From NCBI GenBank assembly GCA_963768165.1, contig CAVYHJ010000011.1, positions 1-64,000 on the forward strand: a stretch of DNA of 64,000 bases, in the 5' to 3' direction. Origin of the DNA: CAVYHJ01 sp963768165 [NCBI: uncultured bacterium] (GTDB lineage: Bacteria; UBP4; UBA4092). Position numbers and translations under genes: made by a program. Below are positions 16,248 to 24,708 of this stretch, piece after piece. The notes under the pieces were generated by a model. That model saw only the letters and a program-made list of their open reading frames with translations. It had not been told where the DNA came from and did no database searches. Each line of letters starts with the position of its first letter. Position 1 is the stretch's first letter.

Positions 16248-17120
16248 CTACAGGTTGCGTAAATTCGCCAAGGTGTTACGTCTCACCAGATATTCTTTTC
16301 CGCTCAAGATGATTTTTAAACGATCATCGGGTAGAGGCTGAATGAGGATCTGGGCGAAATGCAATTTGCGATGGCAATTGGGACAGACGATAAGAATATT
16401 ATCCGAACATAGGGAATGAGGCTCTTTCTTATGCAAGGCAAGAATGTGATGGGTCTCGATATAAGGCCGTCCGCTTTTTTGTTCAAAACCCCGCTGACCG
16501 CAAACCTGGCAGGTGTAATTATTCAATTCCGCTAATTTTCTTCCCACGTAGGTTCCGTGTTCCAATAATTCCGACAAACGGCGTTGTTGTTTGGGGGTCG
16601 CCGTGGAATAGATGGAATTAAATTCAATGACGCGTCCGACCGGGTCATCTTCGGAAGAAAAACGGGCGGTGGGTATTTCACTGGCAAATAAATCCTGTTC
16701 CAGACCGGTCTTGTAAACAATGGTGTCATAGACTGAATCGGAAATTTTGCGAATGGCTCGTTGGAAAACGTATCTCGTGCGGGCACGGGTTTCCAGATAT
16801 TTCCCGTCTTTACCCAGCGCGCAAATGGGCGTCGGGAACACGGTATAATCCAATAATTCGCAATAATACCGTTTTGCATTTTCCGGGTCGGGCATGATAT
16901 CCCCTATTAATCCACAGCCGAAATAAAATTGTCCGGTTTCATTTTCCGCCGGACAATAATAAATAAACCGGTCGCCGGGAATCACCAATTTCAAATAGTA
17001 ATTGGCGTAATGATATAAATACCCAATATGGTCATCATACCCCGAGGACCCGTCCAAATGTTGTGAAAGTACGATAGGCATAGTGTCCATTATCATAAAT
17101 CTAAAAGAGAGAATGTGCAA
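16248..17120 (-). CDS. HNH nuclease with an N-terminal EVE-like domain (possible modification-dependent restriction enzyme)
   Basis: 290 residues. The C-terminal third is a HNH endonuclease: CQVCGQRGFE, YIETHHILALHK and NILIVCPNCHRKLHFAQ supply two CxxC pairs and the HH-N-H metal site. The N-terminal part (YLYHYANYYLKLVIPGDRFIYYCPA, YFGCGLIGDI) resembles PUA/EVE-type base-reading domains; that assignment is by eye. Fusions of this kind act as type IV restriction enzymes against modified DNA. No methylase is adjacent, which fits a stand-alone enzyme. The exact start is unclear: ATG at 17120, 17093, 17087 or 17081 are possible. Confidence 0.7.
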   Translation of the reverse strand: MHILSFRFMIMDTMPIVLSQHLDGSSGYDDHIGYLYHYANYYLKLVIPGDRFIYYCPAENETGQFYFGCGLIGDIMPDPENAKRYYCELLDYTVFPTPICALGKDGKYLETRARTRYVFQRAIRKISDSVYDTIVYKTGLEQDLFASEIPTARFSSEDDPVGRVIEFNSIYSTATPKQQRRLSELLEHGTYVGRKLAELNNYTCQVCGQRGFEQKSGRPYIETHHILALHKKEPHSLCSDNILIVCPNCHRKLHFAQILIQPLPDDRLKIILSGKEYLVRRNTLANLRNL

Positions 17121-17238
17121 TCATTTTCACGACCCAGGCAGAGAAGTCCAGTTTATGTGTAAGAACTATCAAATAGCCGAACTTATGAGAGATACCAAAC
17201 TGGAATAAGAGAAAAAAGTGAAGAAATAAATTGGGATA

Positions 17239-17625
17239 CTAGGTCTTTGCTAGTTTTTCAATAAACGTCTGGGCATTTTTGAGAGATTCCTTGACTACGT
17301 TTCTATTTTCAAGAAGTCCCCGATAATGTCCAGCGATATGTAATGTACGATAAAGAGCTTCAAATTCTTTCAGTAATTTCCCGTTATGGACGCTTGCATA
17401 CTTTCTTAATAAATGACGATAAGCATCCGTTGATTTAGGTAAATCTTTTTCATGAAAACCTTTCCTATTTACCAGGTATTCATCAATCGCCTCCAAAATA
17501 GCAAGATAGGCTGTGCCAAATGCCTCACGGACAGGTTTTCTATCAAGATAAATGTCGTTCTCGATAGGAACTTGTTTTAGTATCTGCTTGGCATTATGTA
17601 AATATCGTATTGCTTCTGATGGCAT
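17239..17625 (-). CDS. DUF5618-like small helical protein
   Basis: 128 residues, all-helical in appearance: AIRYLHNAKQILKQVPIEND, LDRKPVREAFGTAYLAILEAIDEYL, a central DAYRHLLRKYASVHNGKLLKEF and HIAGHYRGLLENRNVVKESLKNAQ. This pattern is that of DUF5618 proteins, which look like HEPN relatives and are often encoded near small toxin genes. No antitoxin gene is adjacent. Function unknown; the accessory neighbourhood (HNH nuclease, PIN protein) suggests a stress or defence role. Confidence 0.6.
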   Translation of the reverse strand: MPSEAIRYLHNAKQILKQVPIENDIYLDRKPVREAFGTAYLAILEAIDEYLVNRKGFHEKDLPKSTDAYRHLLRKYASVHNGKLLKEFEALYRTLHIAGHYRGLLENRNVVKESLKNAQTFIEKLAKT

Positions 17626-17720
17626 ACACTTTTTCCTCGAATAATCTTAACATAGTTTACCATACGAAACAGGGATCAGACAATTAAAAAATCAGATGGG
17701 TGTCTGGAAATGTTTTAAGG

Positions 17721-17863
17721 AAGCATCAGGAATGCCGTAAAGAACACTCAAATTCCCGATGCATTGAATCCCTGTTGTTTAAAGTTATAAAATGGAAGTG
17801 TGGGAAAATCTTTTAAGGAAGCATTGGGAACACTGTAAAGAACATTCAAATTCCCGATGCATT
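17721..17863. repeat. Two tandem copies of the ATTCCCGATGC hairpin repeat
   Basis: Copy one: GCATCAGGAAT (17723-17733) with ATTCCCGATGC (17752-17762). Copy two: GCATTGGGAAC (17821-17831) with ATTCCCGATGC (17850-17860). The loops are near identical (GTAAAGAACAYTCAA) and the flanking TTTTAAGGAA is shared, so the unit is about 55 bases and duplicated. Related hairpins occur at 19991, 28501, 28573, 30032, 32173, 52719 and 55378. Confidence 0.75.
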
Positions 17864-17891
17864 AAAAACTTTTTAAAGAAAGTTATCACTG

Positions 17892-18989
17892 TTATTCTTT
17901 AGCCCCAGCATCCTTTAGAAGTTTTACCATTCCCGTATGACCCCATTTTATTGCCAACTTCAAGGGGGTATTACCATAGTTGTCTTTTGCATTGACCTCT
18001 GCACCTTTGGTCAGTAAGATTTGAACGGTTTCCGTATGACCATTATATACAGCACCCATCAAGCAGGTCCAACCTGAGTTGGTTTTTGCATTAACCATTG
18101 CACCTTTCGACAATAGGATTTGCACAATATCCGTATTACCAATCCATGCCGCATGTATCAAGGCGGTACCACCATCGTTATTTTTCGTATTGACCTCTGC
18201 ACCCTTCGTTAATAAGAATTGAACAGTCTCAGTATGGTTTTTATTTATCGCCTCTGTCAAGGGAGTCCCTCCATCGTTATCTTTCACATTGACCTCCGCG
18301 CCTTTCGTAATTAAGATTTGAATGATCTTCGTGTTACCATTTTTTGCCGCCTTACCCAAAGCGGTCTCACCATCGTTGTTTTTCGCATTAACATCTGCTC
18401 CTCTAGCTAATAAAGTTTGAACGGTTTCTATAGGGCCTGTATATGCTGCATACATTAAAGCAGTATTCCCCTTATTGTCATTCGCATTGACATCTACCTG
18501 TTGCTTTAATAGTTCTTGAACAGTATCCGTACGAACACCACATACCCCCATGATCAAAGCGGTTGCTCCAACGTTGGTTCTTGCATTAATATTAACTCCT
18601 TTAGCCAACAAATATTTAACTAATTCAGTATGTCCGTAATATGCCGCTTGCATCAAGGCTGTGTAACCATTTTTATCTATCGCATTTATATTTGCTCCCT
18701 TTTTTATTAAAATCTTAACTACATCAGTCCAACCTGATTTTGAAGCAATAATTAAGGCTGTTTCGCCTGTTACTGAGTTTTGTATATTGGGATCCATACC
18801 TGCATCTAATAATAAATTGACTGCGACTGAATCTCCCTGAGCACAACGATCTAATAATGAATCCATATCATAGGGAACGTTCATTTTTGCCAATTCCTCT
18901 CGAGCTTTTTTAGGATTATTTCCACAACTGACAATTAATGTTGAAATTGCAATTAAAAATAACAAAATAATAATTTTTTTCATAAGCAA
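17892..18989 (-). CDS. Ankyrin-repeat lipoprotein
   Basis: 365 residues: a lipoprotein signal (KKIIILLFLIAISTLIVSC, Cys about residue 22), a linker and then about ten 33-residue ankyrin repeats of the form G-TAL-x-AA-x-GHTE-VQ-LL-KGA-VN-K-N. Adjacent repeats are highly alike at DNA level, which suggests recent internal duplication. It should sit on a membrane facing the periplasm or outside and bind proteins. No partner is identified; the downstream DNA carries the tandem hairpin repeats, the upstream gene is the PIN fusion 27 bases away on the same strand. Confidence 0.88.
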   Translation of the reverse strand: MLMKKIIILLFLIAISTLIVSCGNNPKKAREELAKMNVPYDMDSLLDRCAQGDSVAVNLLLDAGMDPNIQNSVTGETALIIASKSGWTDVVKILIKKGANINAIDKNGYTALMQAAYYGHTELVKYLLAKGVNINARTNVGATALIMGVCGVRTDTVQELLKQQVDVNANDNKGNTALMYAAYTGPIETVQTLLARGADVNAKNNDGETALGKAAKNGNTKIIQILITKGAEVNVKDNDGGTPLTEAINKNHTETVQFLLTKGAEVNTKNNDGGTALIHAAWIGNTDIVQILLSKGAMVNAKTNSGWTCLMGAVYNGHTETVQILLTKGAEVNAKDNYGNTPLKLAIKWGHTGMVKLLKDAGAKE

Positions 18990-19016
18990 CTAAATAGTAT
19001 GGTAAAGAATTATTAT

Positions 19017-19910
19017 TTACTTAGGAATGTCTTCCATTTCACAATTCCAAACTTTCAAATCTTCTTGGCGTGCTGCATCAGCAAGTTTTCTATCTGCAGT
19101 GATTAATATTGGTTTTGATTCTCCGGTGGTAAACTTAAACATTCCTTTTCGTAACGAATAAATTTGAAGAGCATCAGATACATCCATTTTCATTTCTTGA
19201 TATTTTCCTACCAATTTTTCAACTTCGTCAGATACTTCTCGGTCTCTTAGATCAGTATTGTCATCTATCTGTATTTTTTCTCCTTTTCTCATATATCCTA
19301 GTAAACAATATACAGCCGAGTTATATTCCTGAAGACTTATGTGTTCTTCTTTTTTACTTAAATATTTTCGTTTTAGTACTCCTAGTGCCTCTGCAAAGCA
19401 TAAAAATGTAGTTGTGAAAACAGATTGGGTCTGTGTATAATTTTTCAATTTCATGCTTCCTTTTTCGTGGATTATTAATTTTACCATTGCAGATGCGTCC
19501 AAATAGTGAGTTTTAATTGTATTCATTTTTGTATTTTCCTTCTCTTTGATTTCTATTTCAATTTTATCGCGATTACCTCCAACATAAATTCTTTTGTCTT
19601 TAAATTGCTCAGATGGAGGAATATCCAGATTCTCTTTTATGTGTCTATCAATGAATTTTTGGATTTTATTTAGCAGCGTATCCCCTTGGGAATCTGAAAA
19701 ATCTGAAAGTGCTTTTTCTGCGGTTATAGGTGTCGGCGGCTCATTTTGATTTAAATGTAATAAAGAACTGGATATTTCTAAACGCCAAAATATTGCATCG
19801 TCCTCGATTGAATATTGAAGGCTCCGTCCAAAAGTAGTTTTTGTTGGAACATTATTAATTTTTAATTTATTTTCTCCGCTAGGAGTATTGATTTTAATTT
19901 GTATCGTCAT
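19017..19910 (-). CDS. PIN-domain ribonuclease with a unique N-terminal domain
   Basis: 297 residues. The C-terminal PIN domain (about 134-297) retains all acidic positions: HYLDASAMVKLI, CFAEALGVL, DVSDALQIYSL and LITADRKLADAA. Residues 1-125 form a separate charged domain I do not recognise. An internal ATG at 19526 (residue 129) has AAGGA upstream, so a free PIN protein could also be made. The N-domain occupies the place of an antitoxin in VapBC operons, so the gene may be a fused antitoxin-toxin (inference). Low-GC coding, unlike the housekeeping genes. Confidence 0.65.
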   Translation of the reverse strand: MTIQIKINTPSGENKLKINNVPTKTTFGRSLQYSIEDDAIFWRLEISSSLLHLNQNEPPTPITAEKALSDFSDSQGDTLLNKIQKFIDRHIKENLDIPPSEQFKDKRIYVGGNRDKIEIEIKEKENTKMNTIKTHYLDASAMVKLIIHEKGSMKLKNYTQTQSVFTTTFLCFAEALGVLKRKYLSKKEEHISLQEYNSAVYCLLGYMRKGEKIQIDDNTDLRDREVSDEVEKLVGKYQEMKMDVSDALQIYSLRKGMFKFTTGESKPILITADRKLADAARQEDLKVWNCEMEDIPK

Positions 19911-19963
19911 ATAGGGTTATGTTAAGGGACGATCCCCATTACTGTCAACCATAATATTGTTTA

Positions 19964-20001
19964 CACCAGGGATTTGAGTAAATATTCAGTATTCCCGATG
20001 C
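19964..20001. repeat. Degenerate copy of the ATTCCCGATGC hairpin
   Basis: The right arm ATTCCCGATGC (19991-20001) is intact; the left arm is reduced to CACCAGGGAT. The loop TTTGAGTAAATATTCAG matches the loop of the copy at 28501, confirming descent. Confidence 0.55.
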
Positions 20002-20035
20002 TTTCTTTTTTCATCTAAGCAAAAAAGTATAGTGA

Positions 20036-20205
20036 AATCAACTACTGGCACTACGGTAATGGTTCACGCCGAAATGCCAGAATTTGTGTGTCCCATACAA
20101 AAATAGCGTGGTGAGAAATAATCCCCATACCACAGCAAGAGAAGATTACTGAGTGTATACGAATCATCACTTGAACGGAAAATGCATAGTCACAATTATA
20201 TTAAA
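20036..20205 (-). pseudogene. Truncated duplicate of the 3' end of the ABC-2 permease gene
   Basis: Positions 20036-20100 are nearly identical to 20830-20894, and weaker similarity continues to about 20205 (compare ACGAATCATCACTTG with ACGAATCATGACTTG at about 20948). On the minus strand it still encodes the permease terminus THKFWHFGVNHYRSASS and stop; further upstream the frame is decayed. The yefM-yoeB module lies exactly between this remnant and the intact permease gene. Confidence 0.8.
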
Positions 20206-20261
20206 CCCAATGCCAACGATCTTGAAACGTGGCATTATGCGGCGTATCTTTAAGAAATTTA

Positions 20262-20290
20262 TTGCCCAGTCGTACGTAATATGGTACGAT
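20262..20290 (+). promoter_or_regulatory. Promoter and operator of yefM-yoeB
   Basis: TTGCCC (20262-20267), 17-base spacer, TACGAT (20285-20290). The inverted repeat TCGTAC (20270-20275) / GTACGA (20284-20289), with GTAC cores, overlaps the promoter; YefM-family repressors bind GTAC-centred palindromes, so this is a likely autoregulation site. Confidence 0.6.
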
Positions 20291-20311
20291 AGGAAGAGAG
20301 GTAAACCTAGT

Positions 20312-20554
20312 ATGACCACATTCACCGCCAGCCAGGCAAGAGTAAGGCTTTATAAACTGCTCGATGAGATGGCTTCTTCGCATGATCCAATTCAAATTAC
20401 CGGGAAACGGAACAATGCGATATTAATTTCGGAAGAGGATTGGAAAGCCGTACAAGAAACCCTTTATCTTCTTTCGATTCCCAATATGAGAGAATCCATC
20501 CAAAAAGGATTGAAAACCCCGGTTGAAAAATGTGTTGAAAAATTAACATGGTAA
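20312..20554 (+). CDS. yefM: YefM/Phd-family antitoxin
   Basis: 80 residues from ATG 20312. The N-terminal MTTFTASQARVRLYKLLDEM is the DNA-binding fold of YefM, followed by DPIQITGKRNNAILISEEDW, and the C-terminus (RESIQKGL) matches the toxin-wrapping tail. A longer frame from 20153 is rejected: the promoter lies inside it and the upstream residues have no family resemblance. It precedes and overlaps the toxin gene by 7 bases, the standard order, and should repress its own promoter together with YoeB. Confidence 0.9.
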   Translation: MTTFTASQARVRLYKLLDEMASSHDPIQITGKRNNAILISEEDWKAVQETLYLLSIPNMRESIQKGLKTPVEKCVEKLTW

Positions 20555-20814
20555 TCTGGCAACTGGTCTTTACCCGACAAGTGGTACGGGATGCGAAAAA
20601 GATTACATATGCCGGACTGAAACCCAAAGTCGAATCGCTGCTGGAGATAGTGAAGAAAAATCCGTTTCAAACTCCCCCTCCATTCGAAAAATTAGCAGGT
20701 GATTTAGAGGGTGCCTATTCCCGCCGTATTAACATACACCATCGGCTGGTCTATCAAGTTTTGGTAGAAATTAGAACGGTAAAGGTAATCCGAATGTGGA
20801 CCCACTATGAATAA
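20548..20814 (+). CDS. yoeB: YoeB-family mRNA endoribonuclease toxin
   Basis: An 88-residue RelE-fold toxin that cleaves mRNA in the ribosomal A site. Present are the conserved FEKLAGDLEGAYSRRIN and HHRLVYQV segments, with Glu, Arg and the final THY (His/Tyr) as the likely catalytic set. It overlaps yefM and ends 18 bases from the convergent permease gene. All key residues appear intact, so the toxin is probably functional. Confidence 0.9.
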   Translation: MVIWQLVFTRQVVRDAKKITYAGLKPKVESLLEIVKKNPFQTPPPFEKLAGDLEGAYSRRINIHHRLVYQVLVEIRTVKVIRMWTHYE

Positions 20815-20831
20815 TTCTATTTTCCCCTGAA

Positions 20832-21620
20832 TCAACTACTGGCACTGCGGTAATGGTTTACGCCGAAATGCCAGAATTTGTGCGTGGCGTATAAGAATAT
20901 TACCGTAGGAAGTATTCCCAATAGTCCTGCGGAAAGTGTCACAGAACGAATCATGACTTGCGTGGGAAAATTAATGACCACGATCATCGGGAAAATAAAG
21001 GTCAAGAAAAATTTCAAGGAGCCGCGATAAATATCTGCTGGTTGGCGGGCGAAACTGGTTAAATTAAAATACACACCGATTAATCCATCCGCGCGAACAA
21101 TCCAAAACGCTAACGTCATCAGAGTAAACATGATGGTGTAATAGATGAGTATCCCATTGATGAGCAATAGGAAAAATGCGAATAAATGGAGAAGAGTAAA
21201 CGCTATATGGAGATGTATCCAGGCGTAACCGACAATGAAAAATCCCAATACAATATTCGCCAGTGAACCTAAATCAATATACCGCGTGGAGACCATGAAT
21301 TGGGAATTAATAGGTTTTGTCAAAAAGAAATCCATATAACCAGTGCGGATATTTTCTGGAATCTGGTGACAGTTGGGGAAAAAGAATCCTTCAAAAGCTT
21401 GATGGACAATATGGGCGGTCCCCACGAGAAAATATATTTCATACTTGGTCCAACCCGCCACCTGTGGAATGAAGGTATACATGACTTGCCAGAAAATCAG
21501 GCTGACTGCGACCCACACAAGTTCTGTGAAAATCCGAATGATGAAATTCCAACGGAACATCATTTCCCGAATTACGCAATTTTTTAAGAAGAATAAGTAT
21601 AATCGAATATATCTTTTCAT
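20832..21620 (-). CDS. ABC-2 family transporter permease (COG3694-like)
   Basis: 262 residues from ATG 21620, six bases after the stop of the upstream permease gene. The long frame to 21917 is not used. Six hydrophobic segments are visible, and the DUF990-type pattern is seen in FWQVMYTFIPQVAGWTKYEIYFLVG, ENIRTGYMDFFLTKPINSQF and FVVINFPTQVMIR-like regions. With the paired permease at 21626 and the ATPase at 22439 it forms a heteromeric exporter of unknown substrate. A truncated duplicate of its 3' end lies at 20036. Confidence 0.85.
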   Translation of the reverse strand: MKRYIRLYLFFLKNCVIREMMFRWNFIIRIFTELVWVAVSLIFWQVMYTFIPQVAGWTKYEIYFLVGTAHIVHQAFEGFFFPNCHQIPENIRTGYMDFFLTKPINSQFMVSTRYIDLGSLANIVLGFFIVGYAWIHLHIAFTLLHLFAFFLLLINGILIYYTIMFTLMTLAFWIVRADGLIGVYFNLTSFARQPADIYRGSLKFFLTFIFPMIVVINFPTQVMIRSVTLSAGLLGILPTVIFLYATHKFWHFGVNHYRSASS

Positions 21621-21625
21621 ATTTT

Positions 21626-22429
21626 TCAACCTCCATACGCGGAGTATCGTTTCGTCCCGCGGTTCCAGAGTAGTTGAGTCAAAAAGAAAATAATAATAAT
21701 CCACAGCACAATAATTCCTAACCCCTGCCACGCCTGTGCGGGAGTATATTGACCCATGTATAATTTCACCTGGAAAAAGCCCATGTATTGAAACGGGAGC
21801 CAGTTCATAATGTAAAATATTGGTTTTGGTAATAAATCCAAAGGAAATGAACCGCCTGATAATAAGAATTGTAGAATATAGAAAATGAAAAATAAAGAAG
21901 ATACTTCCAATAACCAAAATCCAATCAACCCGGCGCAGAATGACAAGAGGGTATTCAAAAACAAAGCGAGAAACGTAGCAACGATAACTTGAACCAATGT
22001 GAGAAAATCTTTGGGAGGAATTAGATAAGACCGTAAAAAATAGTATCCGATGACGATAGGAATAAAAGTCGAGGAAATATAAATCATTTTTTTGGTCAGG
22101 GTTAATACCCAGCGATAGGCCAAATAATTCACGGGCCGGAGAAGAAATTGATTAATTTGTCCACTGCGGATTTCATTGGTGATTTCGTAATCCGCGAACC
22201 ATAACCCGACGATGTTTTCGATAATAGCAACCAGTAAAAAATAACAAATCATGTTGGTTTGGCTATATCCACCGACGGTCGTCCGGGAAGTACTTCGATA
22301 GATGGCGTTCCAGAGGATGACTGTTGTAATCAGCGGGGCAAACTGGCTCACCGTTTGAATCATAAAGTTATAGCGGTAAATGAAATTCAGTTGAATTCCG
22401 ATATTCATCATTTTGAGATATTTACGCAT
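21626..22429 (-). CDS. ABC-2 family transporter permease (COG4587-like)
   Basis: 267 residues with about six membrane segments. YLKMMNIGIQLNFIYRYNFM, YRSTSRTTVGGYS, NEIRSGQINQFLLRPVNYLAYR and the SGGSFPLDLLP stretch fit the DUF990-like permeases that accompany COG4586 ATPases. It lies nine bases after the ATPase gene and six before the second permease gene, so the three are one operon. The substrate is not evident from the sequence. Confidence 0.85.
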   Translation of the reverse strand: MRKYLKMMNIGIQLNFIYRYNFMIQTVSQFAPLITTVILWNAIYRSTSRTTVGGYSQTNMICYFLLVAIIENIVGLWFADYEITNEIRSGQINQFLLRPVNYLAYRWVLTLTKKMIYISSTFIPIVIGYYFLRSYLIPPKDFLTLVQVIVATFLALFLNTLLSFCAGLIGFWLLEVSSLFFIFYILQFLLSGGSFPLDLLPKPIFYIMNWLPFQYMGFFQVKLYMGQYTPAQAWQGLGIIVLWIIIIFFLTQLLWNRGTKRYSAYGG

Positions 22430-22438
22430 TATTATTTA

Positions 22439-23413
22439 TTACCGGTTTCCAAAAAGGTCACGGATTACGTCTTCAATCGGCACGTCTTCAATATTCAAAT
22501 CTTGGATTTCAAATTCTTTCAAGAGTTGAGTGGAGATACGAGTGGTGTCTTCCCGTTTGATTTTGAGCACCGCTCTACCGGTCTCCCATTCAGTGATTTC
22601 TCCAAAGGTTTCGATAGATTCTTTGGTTACCTCATTTCCGAAAATGAGGGTTAAAAATTTATGGTTGGCGAATTTTTCAATAATTCCCTGCAACGCCCCG
22701 TCATACAACAATGTGCCATGGTCAATAACAATCACCCTCTCGCATAATTCTTTAATATCGCTCATGTAATGCGAAGTTAAAACAATGGTTGTCCTGGATT
22801 GTTGGTTGTAATGCCGAATGAAATCGCGTACTTTTTTCTGGGAGACTACGTCCAGCCCAATCGTCGGCTCGTCCAAAAATAAAACCTTGGGAGAAAAAAG
22901 CAATGCGGCGATGAGTTCCAGTTTCATCCGTTCCCCCAATGACAATTCACGGACAGGTACATGCAATTTATTCTTTACATCCAATAACTCGGTTAATTCA
23001 TTAGTGATTTTTTTGAATGAATCGTTGGGCACTCCATAAATTTCTTTGTTCAACAGGAGTGACTCCATCGCCGGTAAATCCCACCATAATTGATTTTTCT
23101 GTCCCATGACGAGGGAGAATTGCCGGCGGTATTCGTCTTTTCTTTCCCAGGGGATAAATCCAAGAACTTTAGCTTCACCCCCGCTTGGATAAAGCAAACC
23201 GGATAACATTTTTAAAGTCGTAGTTTTCCCCGCTCCATTGGGTCCCAAAAATCCCACCAATTCGCCTTCCTGAATGGTAAAACTGACATCTTTCACCGCC
23301 TGCACTTCCTGATAGACGGGGTGAAATAAAGCTTTTGTGGAATTCCATAATCCCGGTTCTTTTTTTTGAGTCAAGAACGTTTTACTCAGTTTTTTGACTT
23401 CGATAATCGGCAT
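22439..23413 (-). CDS. ABC exporter ATP-binding protein (COG4586-like)
   Basis: 324 residues. Walker A FLGPNGAGKTTT (about residue 55), Q-loop VMGQKNQLWWD, signature LSLGERMKLELIAALL, Walker B KVLFLDEPTIGLD and switch His (LTSHYMSD) are all intact. The WWDLPA after the Q-loop is characteristic of the COG4586 group. The C-terminal 90 residues form a small regulatory domain. First gene of the exporter operon; it lies 14 bases downstream of glgC, so it may be read through from the glycogen genes. Confidence 0.92.
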   Translation of the reverse strand: MPIIEVKKLSKTFLTQKKEPGLWNSTKALFHPVYQEVQAVKDVSFTIQEGELVGFLGPNGAGKTTTLKMLSGLLYPSGGEAKVLGFIPWERKDEYRRQFSLVMGQKNQLWWDLPAMESLLLNKEIYGVPNDSFKKITNELTELLDVKNKLHVPVRELSLGERMKLELIAALLFSPKVLFLDEPTIGLDVVSQKKVRDFIRHYNQQSRTTIVLTSHYMSDIKELCERVIVIDHGTLLYDGALQGIIEKFANHKFLTLIFGNEVTKESIETFGEITEWETGRAVLKIKREDTTRISTQLLKEFEIQDLNIEDVPIEDVIRDLFGNR

Positions 23414-23427
23414 AGAATGAATAGTGG

Positions 23428-24678
23428 TTAGGATTTCTTTTTCTTAACTATTTCTCCGGCGGGTATATGCGATACGAGAAAATGTTCTTCCCGCAATCCC
23501 CGGTCAATGATGCAATCCGATTCGATATGCGTGTTCGGTGGAATATGCGTCCCTTTTCCGATGACAGTAATGCCTTCATTGGGGGTGCCGATTTTTTCTC
23601 CCCTCCCGATGGAACAGTGGGTTCCGATGCGCACTAATTTATCCAAAATAGATCTCTCGATCCGTGAATTATTTCCAATGACTGTATTCGTAAAAATTAT
23701 TGAATTTTGTATAACGGCATCCGATTCTACCACCACTCCGGGGAACAAAATGCTGTGTTCCACATAGCCGTTGATAATACATCCATTGGCCACCAGACTC
23801 CGGAAAACTTTGGCGTTGGTGTCGAGTTTCACCGGCGGTTTTTCTTCGCTCTTGGTATGAATCACCCAATTGGAGTCGTCCAAATCTAATAGGGGAGGGT
23901 CTTCCAACAAATCCATATTGGCTTGATAATACGACGGAATCGTTCCGACATCCCGCCAGTATCCTTGAAATTCATAGGCAAAAGTCCGATAGGAATGAAT
24001 CATTTTGGGAATAATATCTTTTCCAAAATCATGGGAACTTTTCGGGTCAGCCGCGTCCGCCATTAATACGGTTTCCAATGTCTCCCGGTTGAAAAGGTAG
24101 ATTCCCATACTGGCAAGATTTGATTTTGGCTTTTTGGGTTTTTCTTCGAATTCAATAATTCTCTTATTTTTATCAATTTCCGTAATCCCAAATCGAGAGA
24201 CGTCTTTGCGATCTACCGGCATGACCGCAATCGTTGCGTGTGCCTTGTTCGCCCGGTGAAATTCCCCCATCGCACTATAATCCATCTTATAAATATGATC
24301 GCCGGCCAGGATGAGTAACTCATCAATGTAAGGAAATTTTAACCGGTATAAATTCTGATATACAGCATTTGCCGTTCCGCTATACCAATCGTCTCTTGTT
24401 CCGGCACCGAGCGCGGGCTGTAATAATTTGACTCCCCCCTCCATCCTGTCCAAATCCCAGGGTCTGCCGATTTCAATATGTTCGCGTAAAGATTGGGGGA
24501 GATATTGCGTGAGCAAGGCAACCGTGGTGATTCCGGAATTGATGCAATTGCTGAGAGTGAAATCAATCAAGCGGTATTTACCGCCAAAGGGTAACGCAGG
24601 TTTGGCGCGCAATTCGGATAAGACCGAGAGCCGCTGCCCTTGTCCGCCTGCCAATATCACTGCCATGATTTGTTTCAT
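23428..24678 (-). CDS. glgC: Glucose-1-phosphate adenylyltransferase
   Basis: 416 residues: an N-terminal nucleotidyltransferase domain (ILAGGQGQRLSVLSELRAKPALPFGGKYRLIDF, YSGTANAVYQN, ILAGDHIYKMDY) and a C-terminal left-handed beta helix (IINGYVEHSILFPGVVVESDAVIQNSII). It makes ADP-glucose for glycogen. The second copy is 30 bases upstream on the same strand. The substrate-site FEEKPKKPKS and the SHDFGKDIIPKM stretch are typical GlgC. Of the two, this one keeps more of the canonical motifs. Confidence 0.92.
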   Translation of the reverse strand: MKQIMAVILAGGQGQRLSVLSELRAKPALPFGGKYRLIDFTLSNCINSGITTVALLTQYLPQSLREHIEIGRPWDLDRMEGGVKLLQPALGAGTRDDWYSGTANAVYQNLYRLKFPYIDELLILAGDHIYKMDYSAMGEFHRANKAHATIAVMPVDRKDVSRFGITEIDKNKRIIEFEEKPKKPKSNLASMGIYLFNRETLETVLMADAADPKSSHDFGKDIIPKMIHSYRTFAYEFQGYWRDVGTIPSYYQANMDLLEDPPLLDLDDSNWVIHTKSEEKPPVKLDTNAKVFRSLVANGCIINGYVEHSILFPGVVVESDAVIQNSIIFTNTVIGNNSRIERSILDKLVRIGTHCSIGRGEKIGTPNEGITVIGKGTHIPPNTHIESDCIIDRGLREEHFLVSHIPAGEIVKKKKS

Positions 24679-24708
24679 ATTTTAGACTTTAAACCTTAAC
24701 CAGTTTTT

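Noticed and set aside
17701-17890. Repeated ATTCCCGATGC units considered as a CRISPR array
   Set aside because: Only two tandem units, each an inverted repeat with conserved loops rather than unique spacers, and no cas genes.
20153-20311. Extended N-terminus for YefM
   Set aside because: The promoter lies inside it and residues before 20312 come from the decayed permease duplicate.
21621-21917. Longer start for the ABC permease
   Set aside because: It overlaps the preceding permease gene out of frame; ATG 21620 fits the operon spacing.
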